Source: an uncultured Clostridia bacterium
GTDB taxonomy: Bacteria > Bacillota > Clostridia > UBA1381
Assembly (NCBI GenBank): GCA_944392335.1
Contig: CALXWJ010000021.1
Location: 62,001-126,000 of the forward strand
Reading direction: 5' to 3'
Length of the DNA stretch: 64,000 nt
Made by a program: the position numbers and the translations under genes. Position 1 is the first letter of the stretch, and every line of letters starts with the position of its first letter. A model generated the notes under the pieces. The model was not told where the DNA came from, ran no database searches, and worked only from the letters and a program-made list of their open reading frames with translations. Positions 16,809 to 24,745 of this stretch are shown piece by piece.

Positions 16809-17674
16809 TTTTTTACATTCTCCTTTTTTATGCAGTTAATCGTCCTTTCCCGGATTATTCTGAACAATTTGGAAAACATAATTATATAAGGCCTTGAATA
16901 TACCAATGCTCTAAATAACATATTATCCATTCCCCATACTGGTAACGCCTCTTTTAGTGTCCCCGATACTCGTCTGTTTGCTGAAAGCCTTTTTGAAAAG
17001 GATAATCCGCCTCCTGTCAGGGAGGTATCGCCGCGGGAATAGTGATACAATATGTCATTTGTAAAATAATAGCTGTTCACGTTATGAAAAAGCCGTATAC
17101 AAAAATCCAAATCCTCAGCAGTTTTCAGCATGGTATTGAACCTAAGCCCACTTATAAGGGATGTTCTAATCAGCTTCATACAGACATGATTCATATTTAT
17201 ACCTATCATCATCCGAATATAAACCCTGCGCAGTTTTTCGCCCTTTAAAAGAATATTATTCCTAAATGCCCCCTTAGGCAGGATATGACGTCCCCCCGGC
17301 ATATCGTATATAAAGCGGCACTGGACTACATCGGCGCCATGCTGTACAGCACAACCATATAAGACTTCAAGCATGTTTTCCTCCCATGCGTCATCTGCGT
17401 CCAAAAAGGCAGTATACTCAGCATCAAGCATTGCAAGAGCCTTGTTTCGTGCCTGTGCAACACCGCCGTTTTTTTTATTAATAATGTATACAAACCGGTT
17501 GTCCTTATCTGCAAATTTTTTTATGATATCGTTACTGCCATCAGTAGACGAATCGTTTACGATAATAGCATGCCACTGTGAAAAGGTTTGATTTACAAGG
17601 CTTTGAAGGCATCTTTCGATATTATCCTGCTTATTATAAACTGGCACTATAACCTGTATTTTATATTGTTTCAT
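16805..17674 (-). CDS. Family 2 glycosyltransferase, first gene of the exopolysaccharide operon
   Basis: A 289-residue GT-A enzyme: QVIVPVYNKQDNI, AIIVNDSSTDGS, NGGVAQARNKAL and FLDADDAW. Start: the frame stays open to 17767, but that extension runs through the terminator and riboswitch; an ATG at 17674 with a GGAG site 7 bases upstream gives the normal GT2 N-terminus. Its leader carries the c-di-GMP-I riboswitch and intrinsic terminator, so this gene and the eleven behind it are expected to respond to c-di-GMP. The stop overlaps the sugar transferase start by four bases. Confidence 0.9.
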   Translation of the reverse strand: MKQYKIQVIVPVYNKQDNIERCLQSLVNQTFSQWHAIIVNDSSTDGSNDIIKKFADKDNRFVYIINKKNGGVAQARNKALAMLDAEYTAFLDADDAWEENMLEVLYGCAVQHGADVVQCRFIYDMPGGRHILPKGAFRNNILLKGEKLRRVYIRMMIGINMNHVCMKLIRTSLISGLRFNTMLKTAEDLDFCIRLFHNVNSYYFTNDILYHYSRGDTSLTGGGLSFSKRLSANRRVSGTLKEALPVWGMDNMLFRALVYSRPYIIMFSKLFRIIRERTINCIKKENVKK

Positions 17675-17702
17675 TACACATCTCCAATCTGCAGCAGCAT
17701 TA

Positions 17703-17743
17703 AAATTAATAAAGGCTGCAACATTAAAATATATGTTGCAGCC
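17703..17743 (-). terminator. Intrinsic terminator of the riboswitch expression platform
   Basis: On the minus strand an 11-bp perfect stem (GGCTGCAACAT / ATGTTGCAGCC, 17743-17714) with an 8-base loop is followed by TTTATTAATTTTA. The first six bases of the 5' arm (GGCTGC) are also the 3' end of the c-di-GMP aptamer, so the two structures compete. Ligand binding should then block the terminator (ON switch); the direction is inference. Confidence 0.85.
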
Positions 17744-17815
17744 GATCGAGCATATGATATAAATCACTTAGCCATCTAAACTTTGCGTCTCCGCCTTTCG
17801 ACGAATTTGCCTATT
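17738..17815 (-). ncRNA. Cyclic di-GMP-I (GEMM-I) riboswitch
   Basis: Minus-strand sequence shows the GEMM-I core in order: GGCAAA (17811-17806), a hairpin UUCGUC/GGCGGA capped by a GAAA tetraloop (17799-17796), GACGCAAAG (17789-17781), and a second helix bearing the tetraloop receptor GCUAAG with its UAUGC partner (17754-17750), ending in CGGCUGC. The receptor keeps its closing pair as G-C where the consensus has C-G, a compensated change. It sits between a strong promoter and a terminator in the leader of the exopolysaccharide operon. I read it by eye; a covariance-model search against Rfam RF01051 would confirm it. Confidence 0.92.
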
Positions 17816-17834
17816 AAAATAACCATATATATTT

Positions 17835-17863
17835 ATATTACCATTTATTTCAATAGTTGTCAA
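17835..17863 (-). promoter_or_regulatory. Promoter of the exopolysaccharide operon
   Basis: Minus strand: a perfect TTGACA (17863-17858), a 17-base spacer and TAATAT (17840-17835). Transcription should begin near 17828, some 15 bases before the riboswitch core. It lies in the 128 bases between the GGDEF gene stop and the riboswitch core, so the operon has its own start site. Confidence 0.85.
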
Positions 17864-17929
17864 TACAAAACGCAAATTTTGTCGTATATTATTTAAGTGT
17901 TCTTTAAACTCCGGACAAAAAACATCTGA

Positions 17930-19312
17930 CTAAAAAGCAATAATCCCGGAGCTGCCGATTATATAATTGTCACGTCCGCGTTTCTTAACAGTGTAAAGCA
18001 GACGATCCGTCTCCCTATATAAATCCTCCACCGATTTATCAGATGCAGCAGGCACAACACCTGCACTGCAGGACAGGCTGTGATTATTTACACTGATGGA
18101 ACGTATTTTTTCCATAAACAGCTTCATATCCGACTCCAGCTTTTCTTCGGATACAGGCATATAAATAAAGACTGCAAACTCATCCCCGCCGATCCTGCCT
18201 ATAAAGCCGTTTTCCCCGAAGATTTCTTTGAGATGATGGGCAACAAACATCAAAATACGATCCCCTTCGGGATGACCGCAGCTGTCGTTAATCTCTTTAA
18301 AATAATCTATATCAACCATGATAAAATATCCGTAAAAATCCCCCTCCGGGTCTTGTTTGTCCAAAACCTTCCTGCACGCCTGAAAGAAAGCTCTTCGATT
18401 CATAACATCTGTCACCACATCCATCCCCGCTTCGTGATCCATATACATAGAATATTTACGGTTAAGCATCAAAAACACTGCAACCAAACACATTAACGAG
18501 AGTATTCCCACAATAAACTGTATTTGCAGATGAATAAGGTCGGAATAAACTGCATTGGTCAAATTAATTCCGTTTTGGCTGAGGACTCTGAGCATCCTGT
18601 TTATAAAATATACCCCTACTGCCAAAGACAGAAAAACAGTCACCAATATGCTTACAACTAAAACAAGAGTGTGATAGCTCCCTCCCAACCGGAGACGCTG
18701 CGCCTTCTCCACTTTGCAACAAAATTTCTTCCAAGCATCGGATTGCTCCCATCTCCACAGCAGCACGACAATAACCGATGTAAATATATCTGTAATATAA
18801 TTATTAACATTATAAATTCCGTCTAAAGCGTGCAACGCACTATAGCCGGAATCCGGAAACAGCACCCCCATAAAGCTATATACCAAAAAAGAGTGGATAA
18901 ATCTCCCGAGGAATGAGACGATAAATATCCAAAGTCCCTTAAAAGACATCCGTTTAGCTGCCATATATAAAATTCCTATCAACAGCCCAAAAAGAATCCT
19001 GCTGCCCACACTAAACAATATACTTTCCAAGGGGAAGCCGCTCATGCTGGGAGAAAACAGCTGATCTATATCCGTTACATAATGAGCTCCGGCTTTCCAC
19101 ATGCTGGATATCCCGAATACAGCGCCTAAAATAACCGCTTCGGGCAAGCCGATCATTGCGCCTGCCAGCATAACAGGAATATAGGCAATAGTCATGGAAA
19201 TAGGTTCTATATGTATATACCCAATAAATGAAAATGACATCAGCATTTCTATCGATACTAAAATCAGCAGCAAATAAAAACGCATATTTAAATTTTTAAA
19301 TATAATTTTCAT
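17930..19312 (-). CDS. Membrane diguanylate cyclase (ECF-S-like membrane domain plus GGDEF)
   Basis: A 460-residue protein. The N-terminal part has about five or six membrane segments and resembles ECF transporter S-component folds (IPVMLAGAMIGLPEAVILGAVFG). A further pair of segments flanks a short external loop near residues 218-280. The cytoplasmic GGDEF domain begins near residue 300 with DVVTDVMNRRAF; VDIDYFKEIND and an intact GGDEF at 375-379 predict active c-di-GMP synthesis. The inhibitory I-site RxxD is absent (GENGFIGRIGGDEF), so simple product inhibition is unlikely. It lies directly upstream of the riboswitch-controlled operon on the same strand. The membrane region may sense a small ligand. 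Confidence 0.9.
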   Translation of the reverse strand: MKIIFKNLNMRFYLLLILVSIEMLMSFSFIGYIHIEPISMTIAYIPVMLAGAMIGLPEAVILGAVFGISSMWKAGAHYVTDIDQLFSPSMSGFPLESILFSVGSRILFGLLIGILYMAAKRMSFKGLWIFIVSFLGRFIHSFLVYSFMGVLFPDSGYSALHALDGIYNVNNYITDIFTSVIVVLLWRWEQSDAWKKFCCKVEKAQRLRLGGSYHTLVLVVSILVTVFLSLAVGVYFINRMLRVLSQNGINLTNAVYSDLIHLQIQFIVGILSLMCLVAVFLMLNRKYSMYMDHEAGMDVVTDVMNRRAFFQACRKVLDKQDPEGDFYGYFIMVDIDYFKEINDSCGHPEGDRILMFVAHHLKEIFGENGFIGRIGGDEFAVFIYMPVSEEKLESDMKLFMEKIRSISVNNHSLSCSAGVVPAASDKSVEDLYRETDRLLYTVKKRGRDNYIIGSSGIIAF

Positions 19313-20081
19313 GATTCACAAACGCCCTTTCACATTACATTATTTGCAATATTAAAAACAATGTCCTCTTGAGTAATTTCTTTAATTCATTTTATATTAC
19401 AAATACAAACAGAATATACAGTATAAACCTGATATTTTTTATGCATATAATACATCAATGAACATGCAGTAAAATAAAATACTTTCCGCTTATGTCACTA
19501 TTTCAGACACAGTGAAGAAAACGCTTCTATGCTTCGCCATATCACATACAGCCATACGATATTTATACAAAACTGCCTCACTTTAAATATGTTTTTCAAT
19601 AAGGGCTTGTACAGTCATTCAACAAGCGCAAAAGCGCAGGCAAAGCTTGCGCTGTAGCACTCCCACTGATCGCCTTATGGAACCGGACACCGATAATGAC
19701 AGGGACACTTTGTCTGCAGTTATATTCCATATTATATCAAGCAAGTACCAATTTATCAATGGAAATTTTGCAAAAATAAACATTTTTTAGATAACAAAAA
19801 ATAAAATTAACAAAATAAGACAAAATATTACAAGCATATTTATGTTAAATAATAAAGCAAAAAACGTAATTACAACAAAAAAATTTCATTGGTGTAGCTA
19901 TTTGTACTATGGGGACATAAAAAATAATCCAAAATTTATATTTTGATAAGGGCTTGTCCCGCAATTTAATGATGACAAGAACGCAGCATAACTGAGCTTG
20001 TAATCAGTGGGAGATCATGCTCACACTGATTACAAATATGCGCCACGCCGCCGATAATGGCAGGGGACAACTTGTGCGCAG
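19313..20081. other. Large intergenic region between the GGDEF and FAD oxidoreductase genes
   Basis: This 769-base gap contains repeat copies C and D. The 218 bases between them (19727-19945) and the 285 bases next to the GGDEF gene are very AT-rich and show no reading frame, RNA motif or clear terminator. No convincing promoter for the GGDEF gene was found, although one must lie here or upstream. GC content drops visibly from the exopolysaccharide side to the glycan-utilisation side. Confidence 0.6.
19598..19726 (+). repeat. Dispersed structured repeat, copy C (decayed)
   Basis: Recognisable left end (AATAAGGGCTTGT, then GTCATTCAACAAGCGC) and right end (CCGATAATGACAGGGACA, then GCAGTTATATT). 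The central hairpin has lost its conserved loop: only CTGTAGCACTCCCACTGATC remains. The decay and the nearby copy D suggest an old insertion. Confidence 0.7.
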
Positions 20082-20087
20082 CTATAT
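19946..20087 (+). repeat. Dispersed structured repeat, copy D
   Basis: Complete member. Left end ATAAGGGCTTGTCCC, the central hairpin TGTAATCAGTGGGAG / CTCACACTGATTACA around ATCATG, a CGCCGCCGATAATGGC segment, and tail GGGGACAACTTGTGCGCAG. The right end overlaps the stop codon of the FAD oxidoreductase gene (20082-20084), so the element supplies the end of that gene. Confidence 0.82.
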
Positions 20088-21335
20088 TTCGATATTTTTC
20101 TGCGGGTTTAAAACCCCAAATTCTGTTTTTAAGATCCTTTGTACTTCTTTCACCGGCACTTCTCTTAACGGCAAATTATGTTTTACCGCAAAAGCGGCAC
20201 ATGCCCCCGCACCTTCTCCAATACCCATACATATGGGCATAACCCTGTAACTGGAATGTGCCATATGGGTACCTGATATATTCCTGCCGTTTAACAGCAA
20301 ATTATCTGTTCCTTTTGCCAGTAAAGAACGATAAGGAATGGTATAGCGTTCATGTCTGTAAGGAAGATTATTTTCGTCTGAACCGCTTCCGGTAAGATTG
20401 TGGTTTCCAAAACATGATGATGCATTTGAAACAACCCAATCATCAAAAATTATCTGATTTTGAATATCCTGCTCCGTTAATGTGTATTCACCTTCAAAAT
20501 GAAGGGTTTCACGTACTCCGATTGTGTTTGCCGTCTGCAATAAATAACAATTTTTGTATCCCGGAACATACTCTCTCAAAAACTCTATTATCTGAGGTAC
20601 CTGTTTTCTTGTCAACAACTCTGCCCTTGTTAAATCTTCAGCATTTGTACCATCTGCCATAATTACATTTGTCATATTTACATTTGCCGTTCCATGTTCG
20701 AATCCCTCTATTAGGATTACATGTCCTACCGGTTCACTGCATTTGCCTTCCTTGACATATTTTTTCAGTTTTTCTTCAAGATCAGGATTTGTGTTAAATG
20801 TTGGATATACGGCACAAGTTTCGTCCACTCCGCCTACACTGAATAACAAAGACATGGGCTGCATTAAATGGTCTGACGGGCGTCCTTTTGAGTAATTCAC
20901 TCCCGCAGATTTTGCCACCCAGCCATCCCCTGTTGAATCTATAAAAATTTTGGCCTCAATTTCATCAATATCTCCCGCACAAAGCAATGATATGCTTTTT
21001 ATATGGGACTCTGATTTATTTGCTTTCAAAAATACAGAATGAAGCAATATATTTACATTTGCCTCCTGTAACAGATCAATATAATATTCCTTCAATATCT
21101 CTGTATTATATACGCTTCTTTTCACTCTTTTTTCTGTCGTTTTTAAACGTATTTTCTGATACAGCCCGCCTTGAATATCTCCGCACCATAAATTTAAAAG
21201 ACCTGCCGTGCTCATTCCTCCTACATAACCGTTTTTTTCAATTAAAATAGTATCTGCCCCGCTTTTTGCCGATGACAATGCAGCAGCTATTCCCGACGGG
21301 CCTGCTCCAATTACCGCAACATCATATGTTTTCAC
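20082..21335 (-). CDS. FAD-dependent oxidoreductase (FAD_oxidored family)
   Basis: A 417-residue protein. The dinucleotide-binding motif GAGPSGIAAALSSAKSGAD near the N-terminus, then IEKNGYVGGMSTAG and IDSTGDGWVAKSAGV, mark a flavoprotein of the FAD_oxidored type. No signal peptide, so cytoplasmic. Family members are common in carbohydrate-utilisation loci of Clostridia and Bacteroidetes, usually without a known substrate; oxidation of a sugar or sugar alcohol is a guess. It lies 57 bases after the sensor kinase gene on the same strand and is probably the third gene of the regulator operon. Its stop codon is provided by repeat copy D. Confidence 0.87.
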   Translation of the reverse strand: MKTYDVAVIGAGPSGIAAALSSAKSGADTILIEKNGYVGGMSTAGLLNLWCGDIQGGLYQKIRLKTTEKRVKRSVYNTEILKEYYIDLLQEANVNILLHSVFLKANKSESHIKSISLLCAGDIDEIEAKIFIDSTGDGWVAKSAGVNYSKGRPSDHLMQPMSLLFSVGGVDETCAVYPTFNTNPDLEEKLKKYVKEGKCSEPVGHVILIEGFEHGTANVNMTNVIMADGTNAEDLTRAELLTRKQVPQIIEFLREYVPGYKNCYLLQTANTIGVRETLHFEGEYTLTEQDIQNQIIFDDWVVSNASSCFGNHNLTGSGSDENNLPYRHERYTIPYRSLLAKGTDNLLLNGRNISGTHMAHSSYRVMPICMGIGEGAGACAAFAVKHNLPLREVPVKEVQRILKTEFGVLNPQKNIEI

Positions 21336-21392
21336 AAAACCTCGCTCCTTTTATACATAATCTATTTCATAACATTAACCGTATATACATAC

Positions 21393-23180
21393 CTAAATTA
21401 AATCATTTGAATTGCTGTACGGCAACGTTATTGTTATTTTAGTAAATTCACCGTATATACTATCAATACATACACCGTATTTGTCCCCGAAAATTAATCT
21501 TATACGTTGATTAATATTTGACAATCCTATGTGCCGTTTAGTTTTTAAACTCCCTTTTAGTATATGTTGGCGAAGATTAATAAGGTCTTCAGACCGTATA
21601 CCAATTCCATTATCTTCAATTATAATTGTTAATGTCCCGCTATCATTGAATATTGATACTTTTATAATTCCTTTGGAATTTTTCGGTTTTATCCCGTGAT
21701 ATATTGCATTTTCTATTACAGGCTGTATTGAAAGTCTTAAAATATCGGCTGTGCGGACTTCCGGTGCTATATTCCATTCAACGCTGAATTTATCCGGATA
21801 ACGTATCTGCAATAAAGAAACATAGTTTTTTGTATAATCCGTTTCATAGTCTACAGATGTCACAAAATTATTAATATCCAGTCCGTTTTCCATTATTTTT
21901 CCTAAAGTTACGAGCATTTCCGATATTTCATTCTCAAATGATAACAGCTCAATACTTCTCCAGTTGATTGTATCCAACACATTTGAGAGAAAATGTACAT
22001 TTATCTGTGATTGCAAAGAAACTGCCTGAGACAAATTGACCTTTCTCAACTGTATTGCCAACATTTCTTCAGCTTTCTGCCTGTTATCATATTTATTTAA
22101 TATATTAAACATCATATGTCTGATTTCATTCTTATGAGAAAATGATTTAAGTTCTTTTTCAAACTCTTCAGGGGTGTCTACAATTGCTATAATTCTTCTT
22201 ACGGATTCAAATGAGACCATAGAAATAAGAAATACCGTAAATATACAAAGTATTATTATTACAGCAAGTATAAGATAAATATTTGCAAATTGTTTATTAA
22301 AGCGTTTTGTATATACATCAGAATCCATACAGCTAATATAATATATATCCTTCTTATCTGATTTTACAATTGATGAATGACATTTTTTCCCGTCAAGAAG
22401 AATATTCCCCACGAACTTGTCCTCCACGCTTTTTATGGTCTGCATCTCGCTGTCTTTAAATATCTGCATCCCGATTTTTTCCGAATCGGTACAAAAAACA
22501 ACAATTTTATCAAGCAACATAAAAAACTCATTTGATTTTTCATCAATTATATTAAATGCACTCTTTAACTGTTCAGTATCAATATTCACAATAATTGCAC
22601 CAACCTTTTCATTATTTTTAATTATGGGGCGAATTATTGTAATCAAGTATGGATATACATTATTTTTCGTTCTGAAATACATGGTGGATCCATAAATGTC
22701 ACATTGCAGATAGTCGGAATACCATCCCGAATCTGACATATATTTAAGATCCGAAATATTTGAGCTTGATATTATATAATTACTTTTTTGTGAATATATA
22801 TAAATGGAATTTATATATTGATATACATTTGTCAGATTTGTGATCTCTGTTTTAATGGATTCATTTAAAAGTGCAATGGCCGCATCACTGTTTTGAAACT
22901 GTAAAAAATTCCTAACGTTTTGTGACGATGCGAACTGTGCGGATATCAGATCTGCCTCTGATAAAATACTGTCGGTTACCATTTTTGCGGTCTGAAGTAC
23001 ATTCATATCATCATTATATATTTCTTTTATTAATATGTTTTTAGAATTATAATAAAAAATAAATATAATTGTAAAGATAGGTATAAGGAATATAATCAAA
23101 ATTTTTATAAAATTTTTATAAAACAAACTATTCAGCTTATATTCTCTTAAAAAAACAAAAAAATTTTCAAATATTTTCAT
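21393..23180 (-). CDS. YesM-type sensor histidine kinase
   Basis: A 595-residue membrane kinase. Segments near residues 26-46 and 300-325 flank an external dCache-like sensor of about 250 residues. The His_kinase block QINVHFLSNVLD has the phosphoacceptor at H396; it differs from the usual NPHFLYN. The ATPase part has IQPVIENAIYHG, IEDNGIG and HIGLSNINQRI. YesM/LytS-type kinases sense oligosaccharides or their binding proteins and phosphorylate a YesN-type regulator. The start overlaps the regulator's stop by one base (TAATG). It probably controls the surrounding glycan genes, as YesMN does for rhamnogalacturonan genes in B. subtilis; the signal here is unknown. Confidence 0.9.
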   Translation of the reverse strand: MKIFENFFVFLREYKLNSLFYKNFIKILIIFLIPIFTIIFIFYYNSKNILIKEIYNDDMNVLQTAKMVTDSILSEADLISAQFASSQNVRNFLQFQNSDAAIALLNESIKTEITNLTNVYQYINSIYIYSQKSNYIISSSNISDLKYMSDSGWYSDYLQCDIYGSTMYFRTKNNVYPYLITIIRPIIKNNEKVGAIIVNIDTEQLKSAFNIIDEKSNEFFMLLDKIVVFCTDSEKIGMQIFKDSEMQTIKSVEDKFVGNILLDGKKCHSSIVKSDKKDIYYISCMDSDVYTKRFNKQFANIYLILAVIIILCIFTVFLISMVSFESVRRIIAIVDTPEEFEKELKSFSHKNEIRHMMFNILNKYDNRQKAEEMLAIQLRKVNLSQAVSLQSQINVHFLSNVLDTINWRSIELLSFENEISEMLVTLGKIMENGLDINNFVTSVDYETDYTKNYVSLLQIRYPDKFSVEWNIAPEVRTADILRLSIQPVIENAIYHGIKPKNSKGIIKVSIFNDSGTLTIIIEDNGIGIRSEDLINLRQHILKGSLKTKRHIGLSNINQRIRLIFGDKYGVCIDSIYGEFTKITITLPYSNSNDLI

Positions 23181-24364
23181 TACTCAATTCTCCGTAAAAA
23201 TTCTTTGGGTGAGTATCCCGTGGTTTGTTTGAAAACATTTATAAAATATGAATAACTCTGATATCCTACCCTACGGCATATTTCCATACCTGTATATTTT
23301 CTTGTTTTTAAAAGTTCGATTGCCTTGTTAATACGAACATCAATAAGATAATCTATAAAGGTTACGCCTGTTTGTGATTTAAAGAAACGACTGAAATACA
23401 TAGCATTTAGCTGTACATGGTCTGCAACCGTAAAAAGGGATATATCTTTATTGTAATTCTGATTTATAAACTGCTTTGCTTTTAAAATCAATATATTGTC
23501 ATTATTTTCCGGCTTCGTCTTAGTAATATACGAAAAATGCCGCATCAGTTCATATACGTTGTCAGCAATAAAGTTAATTTGAACAGATGCTCTGAAATTC
23601 ATGATTCTTTCAAGATTATCTACATATTCAAAAATTTTTTCCTCCGGATTATACTTTTTATCGCATATAAAAATATATTTTAATTCGTTGTTAAAAGAGT
23701 CTACATTAAACACATAATGCCTGTCAGAATACATATTGAAAATATTATTACATGCATTGTAAAGGTTATTTAATTCATATTTCCAGCGGCTGTTCAAATA
23801 ATTCTCCAACTCAAGTATCTTTACAGAAAACAATGTATATTTATTATCGGCAATATCTGTCCAATATTTATTGACTGATATCAAATGATTCAATTCATCC
23901 GAAGATATCTCATTTTTATAAATATCAATCAATATTTTGTGCAGCATATAATTCAAATGATTATTGTCATGAGATGAAAGGTTCTCTTCCTTTATGTCAT
24001 TATATATGTCCAAAATAAGTTCTTTTAAATCCTTTAAATTTATTGGTTTTGTAAGATAATTATGTACATTATATTTTAAAGCAACAAGAGCATATTCAAA
24101 ATTCCTATATCCGCTTATGATAATTATTTTTGTAAACTTACTTATCTTTCTGACATTTTTTATAAGTTCCTCGCCGTTTACATTTGTCATCTTCATATCG
24201 GTTATCATAATATGAACAGCATTGTTTTTTATAAATTGAAGTGCTTCAGCACCATCTTGAAAAATACCGCAAAGTTTTATATCAGGATGTAACTCTTGTA
24301 AAAACTTTGATAATCCCATTCGTATAATCACTTCATCATCAACAATAATAACATTAATTTTCAT
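23180..24364 (-). CDS. YesN-type response regulator with AraC-family DNA-binding domain
   Basis: A 394-residue protein. The receiver domain has D9-D10, phosphoacceptor D56 (ITDMKMTNVNG) and K106 (YLTKPINL). A middle segment of about 150 residues links to a C-terminal AraC/XylS double helix-turn-helix (FTVADHVQLNAMYFSRFFKSQTG, read in two blocks, and GYQSYSYFINVFKQTTGYSP). It is the first gene of an operon with the kinase and the FAD oxidoreductase and has its own strong promoter. Likely targets are the two secreted-protein operons nearby. Confidence 0.92.
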   Translation of the reverse strand: MKINVIIVDDEVIIRMGLSKFLQELHPDIKLCGIFQDGAEALQFIKNNAVHIMITDMKMTNVNGEELIKNVRKISKFTKIIIISGYRNFEYALVALKYNVHNYLTKPINLKDLKELILDIYNDIKEENLSSHDNNHLNYMLHKILIDIYKNEISSDELNHLISVNKYWTDIADNKYTLFSVKILELENYLNSRWKYELNNLYNACNNIFNMYSDRHYVFNVDSFNNELKYIFICDKKYNPEEKIFEYVDNLERIMNFRASVQINFIADNVYELMRHFSYITKTKPENNDNILILKAKQFINQNYNKDISLFTVADHVQLNAMYFSRFFKSQTGVTFIDYLIDVRINKAIELLKTRKYTGMEICRRVGYQSYSYFINVFKQTTGYSPKEFLRRIE

Positions 24365-24399
24365 ATATCTGCCTACTTTATTAAAATATTTATACTACC

Positions 24400-24428
24400 A
24401 TTATATACCATATATACAGTCAGGTCAA
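24400..24428 (-). promoter_or_regulatory. Promoter of the yesN-yesM-FAD oxidoreductase operon
   Basis: Minus strand: TTGACC (24428-24423), a 17-base spacer and perfect TATAAT (24405-24400), about 35 bases before the regulator's ATG. The spacer contains CTGTATATATGG, similar to a segment near the other strong promoter of this region. Confidence 0.8.
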
Positions 24429-24575
24429 TTATCAAATTAAATTTTTATCTTGATCTTTAAATTAAAATATAATACTGCGAATATACTCATATATTTATGT
24501 ATTCACAGCATTTAATTAAAACTCAGGAACTGTTTGTTTATCTTCAAGCCGTCATAACGGATCACTTAATTTTTC

Positions 24576-24741
24576 AATAAAGCTTATTCCGTCATTCAAC
24601 GATGGCAAGAGCAAAACAGGCGATTCGTGAATCGCCCCTACGGTGATGCGCTGTAATCAGCGGGAGATTATACTCTCGCTGATTACTAATATGGAACCCG
24701 CCGCCGATTACGGCGGATGGCAAATTGTGCGCAATTATAAC
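24576..24741 (+). repeat. Dispersed structured repeat, copy E (with nested palindrome)
   Basis: Longest member. It has the family left end and TCATTCAACGATGGCAAGAGC. An added perfect palindrome, GGCGATTC-GT-GAATCGCC, and CCCTACGGTG follow. The central hairpin TGTAATCAGCGGGAG-ATTATA-CTCTCGCTGATTA is nearly perfect, and CCGCCGATTACGGCGG makes the third. It ends 5 bases before the stop codon of the LamG protein gene. It fills most of the 381-base gap 24365-24745; the remainder is AT-rich with the regulator promoter. Confidence 0.82.
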
Positions 24742-24745
24742 ATTT

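Noticed and set aside
16805-17767. Longer N-terminus for the first glycosyltransferase, starting at 17767
   Set aside because: The extension lies inside the riboswitch and terminator and has no GT2 similarity; the ATG at 17674 has a good ribosome-binding site.
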